Position numbers and translations under genes: made by a program
Shown here: positions 1 through 10,801 of the stretch, in pieces
Layout of the letters: every line of letters starts with the position of its first letter
Numbering within the stretch: the first letter of the stretch is position 1
DNA from: Pterois miles
Taxonomy: Eukaryota > Chordata > Actinopteri > Perciformes > Scorpaenidae
Assembly (NCBI GenBank): GCA_947000775.1
Contig: CAMQGK010000299.1
Location: 16,233,501 to 16,297,500, forward strand
DNA length: 64,000 bases
Reading direction: 5' to 3'
The notes under the pieces: model-generated
Databases searched by the model: none
Seen by the model: the letters and a program-made list of their open reading frames with translations, nothing else
Told to the model about the DNA's origin: nothing

Positions 1-929
1 TAGTGTAATGAGCCGTGTGCTGGACTAGGAGTAACACCTGGACTAGACTCACAAATACTATTTTAGTGGTAAGTAATGCTCCTTGAGCATTCAGCCATCA
101 GTGTTATGGGTGTGTTTTCTCTGAACTTCTTGGTGACACAACAGCAGCAGAAAAACTGATCTAACATCACATTCTTGTCAGATGGTGACACTTGGTGCAG
201 CCTGTTCTCATTCACTGTTCATACTTATCCCTGCAAAGAGTAATGTACTATAATTAAGGTTTGTGCCGGGTCCTAAAAAGTCTAATAACCTGATAACCTG
301 AAATTCATTTTCGGCCAATCTTAAAAATTACTTAATGTTACTTTCTTTTCAAAAGAAATATATTATCTTGCGAAGCACCAGTCATATAGCAGCAATGACG
401 ATATTGATGTTTCAGTTGTCTTTCATATCCTTAGCACTGTCTTGCCAGTATGGATGTGTGGTAGGTCTTAAATAGCATTAGCAACACCAAATAGGTCTTT
501 AATCACATTCATAAATTAAATTTGACTTGCTGAAACCTGCAGATACCGTGAATTTGTGTGTAATCCATGTAATCGTGAGCCAGGCCGCGCAAGGCTGCCG
601 GTGAGGGGTGATGTAATATAAAGGGTGGCAAAGTCCACCTAGAGAGGAGGATGGATGGGTCAAACAAATGCAGGAACCAGGAAACGCTGTATCTCATGTA
701 AACCCAAAGGTCAACGCTGACTTATTTTACCTTATTTTAAGGCTGCCCCCACCAATCAGTCAGTTTGGTTTAGTTGACTAAGATTTCTTTAGTCAATCAG
801 TCATTTCTCATGCTTTTTTTCATACTGAATGACTTATTACCAAGAAACTATGAGCACATCACTGGTAAGCATGATGTTTAAAATGGAGTCAGTTCCCTGC
901 TAAAAGAGTTTTTTTGGTTGAAGATTTTT
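1..929. other. AT-rich non-coding stretch, no gene seen
   Basis: No coding segment, RNA gene or clear repeat copy was recognised here. The only structure seen is a short imperfect palindrome at 774-796, where ttgactaa and ttagtcaa flank a 7-base centre. It lies just after a ggctgcccccacc stretch and resembles the end of a hAT-type MITE, but no partner end was found, so this is only a suggestion. Confidence 0.5.
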
Positions 930-1365
930 TTCCTTATCTGATGAGAGGGTCGCATTGTAAAGGACAGAGGGGGTCGTATCCTGTACAGACTGTAATGCCC
1001 CAGAGGCAAAATTTTGATTTGTGATTTTGGGCTATACATTCAAAGTCCCTACTCTCGGCCCTAAACTCTTGCCTTTCCTCTTCTCTCTCTGCCTACGGAC
1101 ACGCCTTCCTCCTCTCCTTCTTCAACCCACAGTAGTCCAATTTCCGCCGGCACCCTGCAGGTTAACAGTGCCAGTGGCGGTCATTGTTAACCTGGGCCTC
1201 GACCAATCCGGTATGAAGTCATAGAGTTGAGTCGCATGTTTGGTTTTGGCCTGTGTTTTACGCCCGATGCCCGTCCTGACGCAACTCTCTGCATTTATCC
1301 GGGCTTGGGACCGACATAAGGAAGACACTGGCTTGTACCCCCGTTGAGGCTGCATTACTTATGCA
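930..1365. repeat. Dispersed fish repeat fragment(s)
   Basis: Two adjoining stretches read like widely dispersed teleost repeats. The first (about 945-1030) has the pattern gacagagggggtcgtatcct followed by a 'gccccagaggcaaaattttg' segment. The second (about 1120-1360) contains 'gatgcccgtcctgacgcaac' and 'tttatccgggcttgggaccg', recognised from memory as a recurrent fish repeat. No second copy occurs in this window, so the assignment rests on recall only. The short open frames here are chance frames within repeat DNA. Class (LTR, SINE or other) is not resolved. Confidence 0.45.
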
Positions 1366-1457
1366 TTAGTTAAGTATGTAAAATATAGTTGTTTTACTCA
1401 ATCTTTTCCTAAACCTAACCATGTATTTTTTGCCTAAACAGTTGCACTGATCTCATA

Positions 1458-1666
1458 CACTCCTGATCAAAATCTTAAGACCAGTTAAAAAATTGCAAGA
1501 ATTTGCATTTTGCACTGTTGTATCTTAAGAAGGTTCTAAGTAGAGTTTCAAAATGCAAAAAGAAGAAATGGGAACAAGAGACCAAATGTTTTGAGCAGGC
1601 AATTTATTGAAAAGAACAATTTAACTGAAATAGGCTGTTCATCAGCTGATCAAAAGTTTAAGACCA
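1458..1666 (+). repeat. Left terminal inverted repeat of the Tc3-like element
   Basis: It begins cactcctgatcaaaatctta and matches the reverse complement of 2801-3009 along its full length. It contains the outer and inner direct-repeat motifs at 1463-1483 and 1646-1666, spaced 183 bp start to start. Confidence 0.95.
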
Positions 1667-1749
1667 CATCCTTTAAAAGCCCAAATCTGTGCAAAAATTT
1701 GGATTCCATGTCATTTTCTGTCAAGTAATCACACTGTCAAGACCTCTTG

Positions 1750-2750
1750 ATGGGAAAAGCAAAAATACTCACTGCCTTCGAACGTGGCAGGATTGTTGAG
1801 CTGCATAGACAAGGCCTCTCACAGCGTGCCATCGCTGCTGAGGTTGGACGCAGTAAGACAGTCATTTTGCATTTCTTAAAAGATCCTGAGGTTTATGGAA
1901 CAAAAAAATCAAGTGGTAGACCCAAAAAAATCTCACCGGCACTGAGCCGGAGGATCCGAACGGCTGTCCGTCAAGACACGGGACGATCCTCATCCCAAAT
2001 TAAGGCCATTACTGGTGCTGACTGCAGCCCAATAACCATCAGACAGCATCTGCAAAGGAACGGCTTCAAAAACAAAAAACGTCTTCAAAGGCCACGTCTC
2101 CTTCAACGCCACAAAATTGCCCGTTTGGCCTTTGCAAGGGAGCACCAAACATGGGACGTTCAAAGTTGGAAGAAAGTTTTATTCTCTGATGAGAAAAAAT
2201 TTAACCTTGATGGTCCTGATGGCTTCCAACGCTACTGGCATGACAAGGAGATGCCACCTGAGATTTTTTCAACACGGCACAGCGGAGGGGGCGCCATCAT
2301 GATCTGGGGTGCTTTTTCCTTCAATGGAACAATGGAGCTCCAGGTTGTGCAGGGCGTCAAACAGCAGCTGGCTACGTGGAGATGTTGCAGCGGGCATCCC
2401 TCATGACTGAGGGCCCTCGTCTGTGTGGTGATGACTGGGTTTTTCAGCAGGACAATGCTGCAATTCACAATGCCCGTCTGACAAAGGATTTTTTTCAGGA
2501 GAATAACATCACTCTTTTGGATCATCCTGCATGTTCCCCTGATCTAAATCCAATTGAGAACATTTGGGGATGGATGGCAAGGGAAGTTTACAAAAATGGA
2601 CATCAGTTCCAGACAGTGGATGCCCTTCGTGAAGCCATCTTCACCACTTGGAGCAACATTCCTACAAGCCTTTTGGAAACACTCGCATCAAGCATGCCAA
2701 CACAAATTTTTCAAGTTATCAACAATAATGGTGAAGCTACTCATTACTGA
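1750..2750 (+). pseudogene. Tc3-like transposase (DD34E), frameshifted
   Basis: This is the transposase that would bind the element's ends and carry out cut-and-paste integration at TA. The start chosen is the ATG at 1750; the codon before it is TTG. In order, the sequence shows an N-terminal helix-turn-helix (about residues 10-45, GLSQRAIAAEVGRS), a GRPKK linker at residues 56-60, a second helix-turn-helix (about 62-105), and the catalytic core. The first catalytic Asp is D147 in LFSDEKKF (2188-2190). The second lies in WVFQQDNA (2451-2453). The Glu lies in NPIENIWG (2556-2558), with exactly 34 residues between the last two, the DD34E signature. The core wording FSDEKKFNLDGPDG and SPDLNPIEN is closer to the Tc3 branch than to classic Tc1. 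The reading frame breaks around 2350-2365: frame 1 becomes nonsense after VVQG and the downstream frame resumes 1 base out, consistent with loss of a single base. Total length is about 333 codons, normal for the family. It is otherwise intact. Confidence 0.92.
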
Positions 2751-2800
2751 GTCTGTTTTTGAGACTTTAATTTCTGTTTTAGGGTTTTTTTTTTGAGCTA

Positions 2801-3009
2801 TGGTCTTAAACTTTTGATCAGCTGATGAACAGCCTATTTTAGTTAAATTGTTCTTTTCAATAAATTGCCTGCTCAAAACATTTAGTCTCTTGCTGTCATT
2901 TCTTCTTTTTGCATTTTGAAACTCTACTTAGAACCTTCTTAAGATACAACAGTGCAAAACGTAAATTCTTGCAATTTTTTAACTGGTCTTAAGATTTTGA
3001 TCAGGAGTG
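2801..3009 (-). repeat. Right terminal inverted repeat of the Tc3-like element
   Basis: Mirror of 1458-1666, ending ...gatcaggagtg before the TA at 3010. About 97% identical to the left arm by eye. Confidence 0.95.
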
Positions 3010-3011
3010 TA

Positions 3012-4422
3012 CATACATTTGAAATCATACTAACCATTTTATGAGGATATGTTACTTTGCTGAAATTAATGAGTAACAGATCAATTTTTCCTGTCCTGTC
3101 GAGACCAGCGTTGATGCTCAAAACAAAACTCGGTTGTATCAGTGTTTTAGGTATTGACTCCTCCACCATAGACTTAATATGCACATAGGAGCTCTTGGCT
3201 TGGCTGTTAGCTGCACTACTTTTCCACTAACTGCTACTTTACTTTCTCCTTGAGATTTTGCATTGGATGAAAAATGTAATGAATGAATGACATCAGAAAC
3301 ATTTTTCCTCTGGTCTTAAAGCGTGACTACCATGTGCTATTACATTATGTTTATACAGGGTGTAATTTAGCTGTAGTTGCTTGTAATTGACCTCAAAGTC
3401 AACGTTTCGCCCCTATACTTTATGGATTATCAGACCCGCAACTCATTATTTTAATAATTCAGAGGTGATGGCATGTAAATGATGATTGCTCTAAGTCACC
3501 CTGGACGAATCTGGTGCTGCGATGAATAATGTAGACTGCAGCAGGATCCCAGCACACCGGACACAGCGCTCCCCCACCCACCCTTCTTTCATGGTCAGTC
3601 TTCTTTCATCCTTCCCTCCTTTTTACTCTGACTTTATGTATCATCACGCTCCTCTTCCTCTTTGTCTCCAGTTCTTATTTGTTCTCTGTCTCACTATCAT
3701 CCATTTCAACTTTTCACTATGTCTCTGTCCTCCTCTTCGTCTAGCTTTTTCTTTCCCCCCATCTCTGTCGCTGACCCCTTTCTTCTCCCCTCCCTCTTTG
3801 TTCCTCTGTGAAAGCATTAAGAAATTATTCACAGTGATTTTCCCCTGCCTGGGCTTGAGCTGAGTGTTTGGCTGATTCGTGAGGAGCATCAAGGTCAGCC
3901 ACAGTGGCTGCTGCTGCGAGTACATCCCCCCCATTACGTCCCACAGTACATACTGTACATCCATGTAGGAAAATTGCCTGTCTCCATGGCCTGCAGAGAA
4001 AGCATGCTGCAGTGCAGGCATCAAACTTTGAATCGTGTGTGGCAGTCGAATCCATACAGTTGTTTGCGTGTTGTCGTTGTCTCTTTGAGTAGCAGCACTT
4101 TGGTCAGCATTCATAACTTCAGCTCCCATTTCTTTGTGAAGATCGAATTAGTTAGACCCCAGTCACAGGCATTCGTCAAGTCTCCATCCAAAACGTAGCA
4201 CACATTTTTACAGAAAATTGGCAAACTAGAGCATGAATTAATGTACCATTTCCATCCTCTACTGTTATGTGAATATTAAAAGTTGGGTGATTCAATATGA
4301 CGAGTTGGGTGCCAATAATCCATTGCAGAAGAAGAGGGTGCAATGACATAATATAACTGTTAAATTTAGCTCAAGTTTATCATCATATACTGTACATTAA
4401 AAAGTACAGTTGTACATTCAAA
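3012..4422. other. Unassigned stretch, no supported gene
   Basis: No repeat or exon was recognised. A pyrimidine-rich tract at about 3580-3800 generates a long open frame on each strand (113 codons plus, 161 codons minus). Both are compositional: runs of Ser/Leu/Pro/Phe on one strand and Gly/Lys/Arg/Glu on the other, with no domain. Confidence 0.5.
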
Positions 4423-5255
4423 TGCAGTGACTACTTGACTATGACTTGCCCCAGACTGCATGTGGTTATCGTAAAGTGGCCATGTCTGTAGAGGGGAGAC
4501 TCTTGGGTACCCAGAAAACCAATTTACATTCACTTATCTGGAGGTCAGAGGTCAAAGGACTCCTTTGAATATAGCCATGACAGTTTTTCCTTGACAAAAT
4601 TTTATGTAAGTTTGGAGCGTTATTTAACCTCCTTTCAGACAAGCTACTCTGACATGATTGGTACCAATTATAGATGTGGTGATGAGGAAATTTTCCCGCC
4701 GGTTAATAAACTTCTGACAACATTGACGTTACAGATTGCTGATCTTCACCATTGGGTGGCTGCGTGTCTGGTATCTCCGGTAGTGGTCTACCTGATGCCA
4801 CTGTGCCATGCTCACTGGTGGTGAATACTCCGTCCTCCTTGCGGCGATTGCCTCGGTAACATTATGGCTCACGTATAGCATTAGGTTCTGAAATATTGAC
4901 AAATAAATGCGTTTGCTTTTGCGCTTTGACACCAAATCCTCTCTCGGTCCGTCAACTCTCTGTCGTCCTGAGTGTGAAATCTGACTCGTATTACTCTGAG
5001 CCGAGCAGCAGATTCACTCACTTCCAGATTGTAGCGTCCGTCGTCCAACTATGTATTGCTAATACACCACCGATACACCAAAATGGGTTTTATTTCTGTA
5101 AAAGAAGCAAAGCGACAGTGGGGGTGGTGGATAAGTAATGTAATCGGTGCATGCCTGAACACTGTGTAACACCTCTATCATGACAAGCAGATATCTGTAC
5201 CTTCACTCCAGCTCTAAAGCTGAACCTGCTACAGGTTGCCTGCGACCCTGTGGGT
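4423..5255 (-). repeat. rep-A copy 1, interrupted by a hAT fragment
   Basis: Rep-A is the most frequent dispersed element in this window. Its internal landmark is 'tctggaggtcagaggtcaaa' followed by the 'gcgttattt...gacatgattggtaccaat' segment. In this copy the element reads in the minus sense, from about 4423 to 4671. It is then broken by foreign DNA and resumes at about 5174-5255 with 'cttcactccagctctaaagc', matching the segment that follows directly in the uninterrupted copy at 10438-10801. The rest of the element is missing. Class: probably a non-autonomous DNA element (see the terminal sequence of the copy at 9331). Confidence 0.8.
4672..5173 (-). mobile_element. hAT transposon 5' fragment nested in rep-A
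   Basis: Read on the minus strand, this piece starts near 5157 with ggcatgcaccgatta, a hAT-type terminus related to the MITE at 36381. It runs through a leader and reaches a frame with EDLVSK-like residues (...GGFGVKAQKQTHLFVNI can be read only with shifts). It aligns along its length with the plus-strand piece at 6365-6835, sharing the cattacttayccac block, 'aaataaaacccat', 'gacgctac' and 'gaggatttggtgtc'. The coding part is degraded. The wording of the pair resembles the N-terminus of BED-finger hAT transposases. The right boundary with rep-A (about 5157-5173) is approximate. Confidence 0.65.
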
Positions 5256-6364
5256 CTCAGGTGGTTAACAAAGTAGTTTCAGTTGCTTTCAGCAAACTAA
5301 ATTTGTTGTTTGGTGTGACAAATTGTCGATAATTTCACAGTGGAGCATTGTAGGCCTGCGAGTATCTACAGTATGACTGAGCTGCTACTTTGCTTATGGA
5401 GCTTATGCTGCAACAGAACTGACAACAGTCAACACAGCATACTGATAAAATCACCTAAAACTCATCTAAAACCATGTGTGCAGTGAGCAGACCTTTTCAT
5501 CTATGGAGTACAGATTACTCATCTCGCTTCTCCTGTTAGTTATGGGATATTCAATAGACAGAGTGTCTCAAGTGAGTTAAAGATTGTGTCTCCGTGTGGC
5601 GCTTTCCCGAGTCAGTGCGGATGAATTCTGACCAGCCAATTGCAAAATCAATAACTTGAATTTGACATTCAAATAACTGGAATATTACTACAGGCTATAC
5701 GGCAGAGCTTCTTTTACTGCCTTGCCTCAGTGCTCCACTGAGACATATCTATCTATATTTCTCTCTCTCTCTGTATATATATATATATAGATATATAAAA
5801 CACCATCTAACCTCCACCTGCTCTCTTGCTCTCCACTGATTACAGTGGGTTGTGTATATTTTGAGTATTTGACGTGTCCCATTATGTCCCTCTGTCTCTT
5901 TTTCATTCTCCATGTTCTCGCCTCGTGACTGCTATGACATTTAATAATGTAACTCGGTATGTGTTTGTGTCAGCTGCCTGGCTCCCTCCCCGCCACGCCG
6001 CACATTTAGTCTCGGATCAAAGAAATTAGTCTGAGATACACAAACTGTGGCAAAAGTCTTGTAATCCCCTCTCGATCCCTAAGGGGTTCACCAAATATAT
6101 CTGAAGGGGTCACAAGATGACTAACAGGATAGGAAACATTCATCCTACACAAAATTAGATTTGTTTGTTCAGATGTTCCTCTAATCTTTATGTTTATTTT
6201 CGAGTGAATTACTGGAAGATTTTGCCTCGTCAGGCCTCTGATACAAATAAAGTGGGACAAAATGATGATGGTTGGTGGACTTTTTCAGCTGGTGGGGAGG
6301 AGTGACGAGTAGACATTAATTGGTTTAAATGGGTCCCAAGTAGGCTGGTTGGTTTTACCACGGT
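5256..6364. other. Unassigned stretch with a short microsatellite
   Basis: No gene or repeat copy recognised. A (CT)n/(TA)n compound microsatellite occupies about 5761-5796. Confidence 0.5.
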
Positions 6365-6835
6365 AGTCGGGCATACGCTGATTTCATTACTTACCCACTG
6401 TCCCCACCATTGTTTTTTTTTAATACATATAGAAATAAAACCCATTTAGTTCATTCTGGCATATCAGCAGCATGTTATCAATGCACGGTCAGACGACAGA
6501 CGCTACAAACTGAAAGTGAAAGTGTCACACGGGACAAGAGAGAGTGGACAGACAAGACGATGGCGGAGGATTTGGTGTCCAAGCTAAAAGCAAAAGTGCT
6601 TATTTCGCAATGCTTTGGATTTAAAGCCAATACTTTAAGGGAACCATAATGGTAATGAAGCAATTGCTGTGTAGAGGATGGAGGGTCACAGCTGGTGACC
6701 TGGCACGGTGCAGCGGTGCCGGGTAAAAACCTGCAGCTTTGCAGCAAAACCTGGTCTGGAGAGGCCAGTTTACTAGCGCTCGTCCTGGTGATTTTAATAC
6801 GGGAGGTGCCATGTACATTATGATGCATTCAGGCT
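6365..6835 (+). mobile_element. hAT transposon 5' fragment with start of transposase
   Basis: This is the second copy of the hAT 5' region found in reverse at 4672-5173. It starts near 'cgggcatacgctgat', passes the shared leader, and reaches an ATG at 6560. From there a 29-codon frame (to the stop at 6647-6649) begins MAEDLVSKLKAKVLISQ and continues FGFKAN, the typical opening of a BED-finger hAT transposase (acidic start, basic stretch, then an aromatic FGF). After the stop, homology to the other copy continues to about 6750 in broken frames. No catalytic core or 3' end is present, so it is a dead 5' remnant. Confidence 0.65.
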
Positions 6836-6888
6836 CTGTTCAGTAGAGTACTGGGCGATAGTGAATTCTGTCTGTATCACAATGTGTT

Positions 6889-7232
6889 TAAGGCTGAAAT
6901 TCAACAAAAAAAATATCAAATTGAGATTATTTTGGCTGATATTGCAATTGTGACGTGATTTTCAGTATTAGAGGGAATGATCATTTTTACTCCATTATTC
7001 TCGTTGTCTTTGAAAAACAACTGATTATGTTGTGATTTTTGCAGGGATCTGTACCAAACAAAGATGTTTTCTCAATTCTATAGAATATGATGTATAGACC
7101 AGGACGTCTCTGCAGCACCACAATATTTAATTCAAAATGTTATTTTGATGCACATTTTGCCTTCATCATATATTGCCCCTCCTGTGATTTGAAAGTTGCA
7201 GTAAGCTATATTCAGTTAGTTGTGCAGCCCTA
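6889..7232 (-). mobile_element. hAT-type MITE, copy 1 of two
   Basis: The right end reads ...tgtgcagccctag, and the left end ttaaggctgaaatt is a decayed mirror of it. The flanking octamers aatgtgtt (6881-6888) and gatgtgct (7233-7240) match at 6 of 8 positions, fitting an old 8-bp hAT target duplication. The interior matches the plus-strand element at 38240-38630 in inverse orientation (shared 'ttggtacag..ccctg.aaaaatcaca', 'aaaaatgatc.ttccct' and others). It has no coding capacity. Confidence 0.8.
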
Positions 7233-7477
7233 GATGTGCTCAAATATAATCTTGTAAAATGTAGTTTCTGGCGAGAAACTTGAATAAATACAGTAGTTTG
7301 AAGATGTTTTCACAGCAATATGAAATAGATAATTGAGAGGGAAATATGACCTGTTTAACTTCCTAACAAAAACCAGTATGTGAATAGTAATAAAGCAGTG
7401 TTTGCTGATGGCGGGATTTACTGTTTTGTTTTTGTTTTTGTGCTGTGCTGCTGAATTAGCATCAACAATTGTGGAAT

Positions 7478-7730
7478 TTATGGATGCACCGATTTGAATT
7501 TTTCAGTCCTGATACTGATATTGATACCTGGGTTTTGGGTGTCAGCTGATACTGAGTACCGATCTGATACCAGTGTTTAATTTATCAGCTGTATACCTCA
7601 CTGTGTAGAAGTGACTGAGATCATTCATTAATTTGTAAGGCAACATCAGGCTCTACTTAAAAATTGCTTTACTAGCTTTGTAAAAAATTAACAAATAAAA
7701 TACTTAAATATAAATTCATGACTTACAACG
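7478..7730 (+). mobile_element. Left-end fragment of the 'gatgcaccgat' hAT-type MITE
   Basis: It starts ttatggatgcaccgattt and continues through 'cagtcctgatactgatattg' and 'taccgatctgataccag'. This matches the left part of the element at 36381-37205. The right terminus was not found, so this copy is truncated. Confidence 0.75.
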
Positions 7731-9330
7731 CCCAGGTGGAATAGTGATTATTAATTATAGTAAACTGCAAGGTAAAGTAATTGGGTTTAGTTCATAGTTG
7801 TCATTTTCCAGCTTGTTAAAGACATTTTAATATTTTAATATACTTTAATATAGCTTCTGTGATTTGATCCCATGATTAACGGTTGCATTTGTGTACTGGA
7901 ACAAAAATACTTGGCTTATTACCTTCTGGGCTGATCTTATCTGTCACCTTTTCAATATTGTGGGAAGATATCATCGGTAGACACACTGAGCGTTTCTCTT
8001 TGGGTACTTTTTATAAATTACTTCAACTGAAGGGAATATTGCCTCGACTATTAAAGTCAATAAATTGTAAGAGCCTATCCAAATGCAGATAATCTGTAGT
8101 TGTGGGCAGTCTGCACCACAGATGCTGGTGCCTTAAAGGGGCCATACGTTCGATTATAAATGTATGCGCATAACCGTAACTGCAACACTTAGCCATAACC
8201 GCAGCACTCGGCCTGTCTCCTATGGGAGGGTGGATGGAGTGGAGAGACAGCTGAGGGGGGGAAATGTATGTATTTATGGCATTGATCTGAAGTAGGGTGG
8301 GGGTTGGGTGTGAGAGTGGAAGACACGGCTATTATCCATGGCCTGACTGAGACACGAGGAATGGCGCAGAGGCGATTAGCTGACAATGAGAAGACGAGTG
8401 GCCTGTCCATCTGCCTGGCATTCATCATGCAGACAGGCCGCGGCCCTACTGCTTGCATTTGCGGTCCCATTAGGGAATCAGGCCTCAGTCATATTTCTCA
8501 GATCCGGGCTGAGCAGATCAATGAAAGGCGATGGACTCACTGCAAGCAGGCTACTTGAGTCTGAGAGGGTCCAGCACAGCTCTGCCTGTCCGCTGTGGAG
8601 CGAGCCTTGCCTCAGCACTTTGCCTGAGGGGTGAGGAGGGTGAGCGCACTAGTGATGAGTCACTTCCACAAGTTGTTTATTGATCGTCTGCGGGGCGTTA
8701 TATCTCAGTACTCGTTAACTGCCCGTCTGCTCTGCTTCAATTCGCATGGAAACGATGATCTTTGAGACTGACTGAGTATTTCTGCTGTTCAATCGGTTAT
8801 CATGGTGTCAAAAGAAAGAAATGAAGCGTATAACAAGGGATCAGAGGTTTTAGTGTCTGCCAATTGGGCAGGTACGTCATTTATTTTATTCTAAATTAGT
8901 TTTGCTTCGCTGGAGATGACATTTTCCTCTGGCTGATGTGGGAAAGTGAATTCATTTCAAGCAGAGCAGAGAGAGATTTTGTTCCAGGAAATATGCGTAT
9001 GTGTGTGCCTACAGATTTGTGTGCCGCTGCCTATTAAAATTCCACATGAACAGCCGCACACTGCACCACTATCACAATCTGCTCAGTCTCACTTTGTGCT
9101 ATTTGCACATTTCCTCAGAGATTAGCCATTTGTTTGAAAAGGCAAATCTCTGGAGGAGAGTGAGAGGGGACATATGCCAAATTGAAAAGCTGTCCTCATA
9201 AGACAAACAACACCAATGGAAAATAAAGAAAGGCCGACTTGAGTAGAGCTGGATATCACTTAAAAGATATGAACACAAGTGCTGATATGAAACCTGACGT
9301 TTTTTTTTTTTTACTTTGAAAAATACAAAA
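7731..9330. other. Apparently single-copy stretch
   Basis: No repeat copy recognised. The part at about 8200-8640 is richer in GC than its surroundings and has overlapping open frames on both strands (up to 93 codons), but none has a recognisable domain or splice context. It could be a conserved non-coding or promoter-like segment; the sequence alone does not decide. Confidence 0.4.
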
Positions 9331-10418
9331 TAGGGCTATCATGCGATTAAAATATTAATCGAATATCAATCACACATTTTCTCATCATCATTATCTCTTC
9401 AAAATGTACCTTAAAGGGACAGTCCTCTAATATTTGATACTCTTATCAACATGGAAGTAGATAAATATGCTGCTCTATCTAAATGTATGCATATATTTTA
9501 GGGTTGTTTGTTTTAACTCCACTAATTTCTTTAATGTGCTAACACAATCAATCTTTCTGAGGTTGCAGCAGTTTTAAAGCTAGAGTGAAGATACTGGTAT
9601 CATATAAAAGTAGAAAACCTAAAGAATCCGTTGGTACCAACCAAGTCATACTAGCTTGTCGAGAAGGAGGCTAAATAATGCAGCAAGTCTTTACAGACAT
9701 GTCCACTTTATAATAATCACATGCAGTCTGGATCAAGTCGTAGTCAAGTCAGCACACTGACACACTGACAGCTGTTGTTGCCTGTTGGGCTGCAGTTTGC
9801 CATTTTATGATTTGAGCATATATTTTATGCTAAAGTCAGTACCTGTGAGGGTTTCTGGACAATATCTGCCATTGTTTTATATTGTTAATTGATTTCCATT
9901 AATAAATATATGTACACATTTACATAAAGTAGCATATTTGCCCACTCCCATGTTGATAAGAGAAGAAGAAGAAGATCTACCTTTATTAGTCCCACAATGG
10001 GGAAATTCAATTTACACTCTGTTAAACTCATACATGGTACATGCAGACCTGAAACACACATACATGCATTAATGGAGAGGTGTCAGAGTGAGGGGGCTGC
10101 TCCTGACAAGCGCCCCGAGCAGTTGGGGGTTTGGTGCCTTGCTCAGGGGCACCTCGGCAGTGCCCAAGAGGTAAACTGGCACCTCTCCAGCTACCAGTTC
10201 ACACTCAGTTTTTGGTCCATGTCGGGACTTGAACCGGTGACCCTCCGGTTCCCAAGCCAACTCCCTACAGACTGAGCTACTGCCGCCCCCGAGCTTTAAA
10301 TACTGGACAAATCTCCCTTTAAAGTACATTTAATTTGCAATTAATTATAATTAATTATTAATTATGGACAATAATGCGGGTATTCGTAGTTAAATATTTG
10401 AAACAATTGTCAGTCAGA
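9331..10418 (+). repeat. rep-A copy 2, near full length, split by a SINE
   Basis: The left end is tagggctatcatgcgatta and the right end is ...aaatatttgaaacaattgtca, a decayed inverted counterpart (the family end is of the type tagggctgtcaatcgatt). Inner inverted arms are also visible: 'tgtaccttaaagggacag' near 9403 mirrors 'ctccctttaaagtaca' near 10313. This supports a DNA element with long terminal inverted repeats rather than a retroelement. The central part, present in copies 1, 3 and 4, is internally deleted here around 9690 ('gcagcaagtctttacagacatg'). Between about 9961 and 10293 the copy is interrupted by a SINE. Confidence 0.8.
9961..10293 (-). mobile_element. tRNA-headed SINE nested in rep-A
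   Basis: On the minus strand the head (from about 10290) reads gggggcggcagtagctcagt. It carries an A-box-like tagctcagtctgtagggag and a B-box-like ggttcaagtccc, the internal RNA polymerase III promoter pair of a tRNA-derived SINE. The 3' end (plus-strand left side) is a 'gaatttccccattgtgggac' tail followed by (CTT)n. Rep-A sequence resumes on both sides, so this insertion is younger than rep-A. It has no coding capacity; such elements move using a partner LINE's machinery (family knowledge). Confidence 0.82.
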
Positions 10419-10437
10419 ATATATTCATTGTTTAGAA

Positions 10438-10801
10438 ACCCTCAGTGTGCTGACTTGACTATGATTTGATCCAAACTGCATGTGACTATCATAAAGTGGG
10501 CATGTCTGTAAAGGGGAGACTGGTGGGGACCCAGAGAACCCATTTACATTCACATATCTGGAGGTCAGAGGTCAAGGGATCCCTTTGAAAATGGCCATAC
10601 CAGTTTTCCTCACCAAAATTTAGCGCAAGTTTGCAGCGTTATTTATACTTTTTTGCCACAAGCTTGTATGACATGATTGGTACCGATGGACTCTTTAGGT
10701 TTTCTAGTTTCATATGATGCCAGTATCTTCACTCTAGCTTTAAAACTGAGCCTGCAACAACCTCTGAACTTAAGTTGCGTTAATGCGTTAAAGAAATTAG
10801 A
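10438..10801 (-). repeat. rep-A copy 3, internal segment
   Basis: Minus-sense internal part of rep-A, running from 'ctgacttgactatgatttga' through 'tctggaggtcagaggtcaag' and the 'tgattggtaccgatggact' segment to 'gcgttaatgcgttaaagaaa'. It lies only about 20 bp from copy 2 and in the opposite sense. It covers the part that copy 2 lacks. Confidence 0.85.

Larger units (their letters stand above)
1456..3011 (+). mobile_element. Tc3-like Tc1/mariner DNA transposon, nearly complete
   Basis: The element body runs 1458-3009 (1552 bp) and is flanked on both sides by TA (1456-1457 and 3010-3011), the standard Tc1/mariner target duplication. The terminal inverted repeats are 1458-1666 and 2801-3009, 209 bp each. 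By eye they differ at about 7 positions, which implies a fairly recent insertion. Each inverted repeat carries two direct copies of a ~21-bp motif ending in ttaagacca, one at the outer end (1463-1483) and one at the inner end (1646-1666), differing at two bases. This is the IR/DR layout in which each arm offers two transposase-binding sites. Between the arms lies a single transposase gene broken by one frameshift. The copy is probably no longer autonomous, but its ends look usable in trans. Confidence 0.93.

Noticed and set aside
3522..4129. Long open frames on both strands (113 codons plus, 161 codons minus)
   Set aside because: They coincide with a pyrimidine-rich tract, mirror each other, and show low-complexity composition with no domain or splice context.
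9961..10293. Possible tRNA gene from A- and B-box-like words
   Set aside because: No cloverleaf can be completed; boxes sit in a SINE with a long body and tail. The same holds for 17388, 19766 and 36598.
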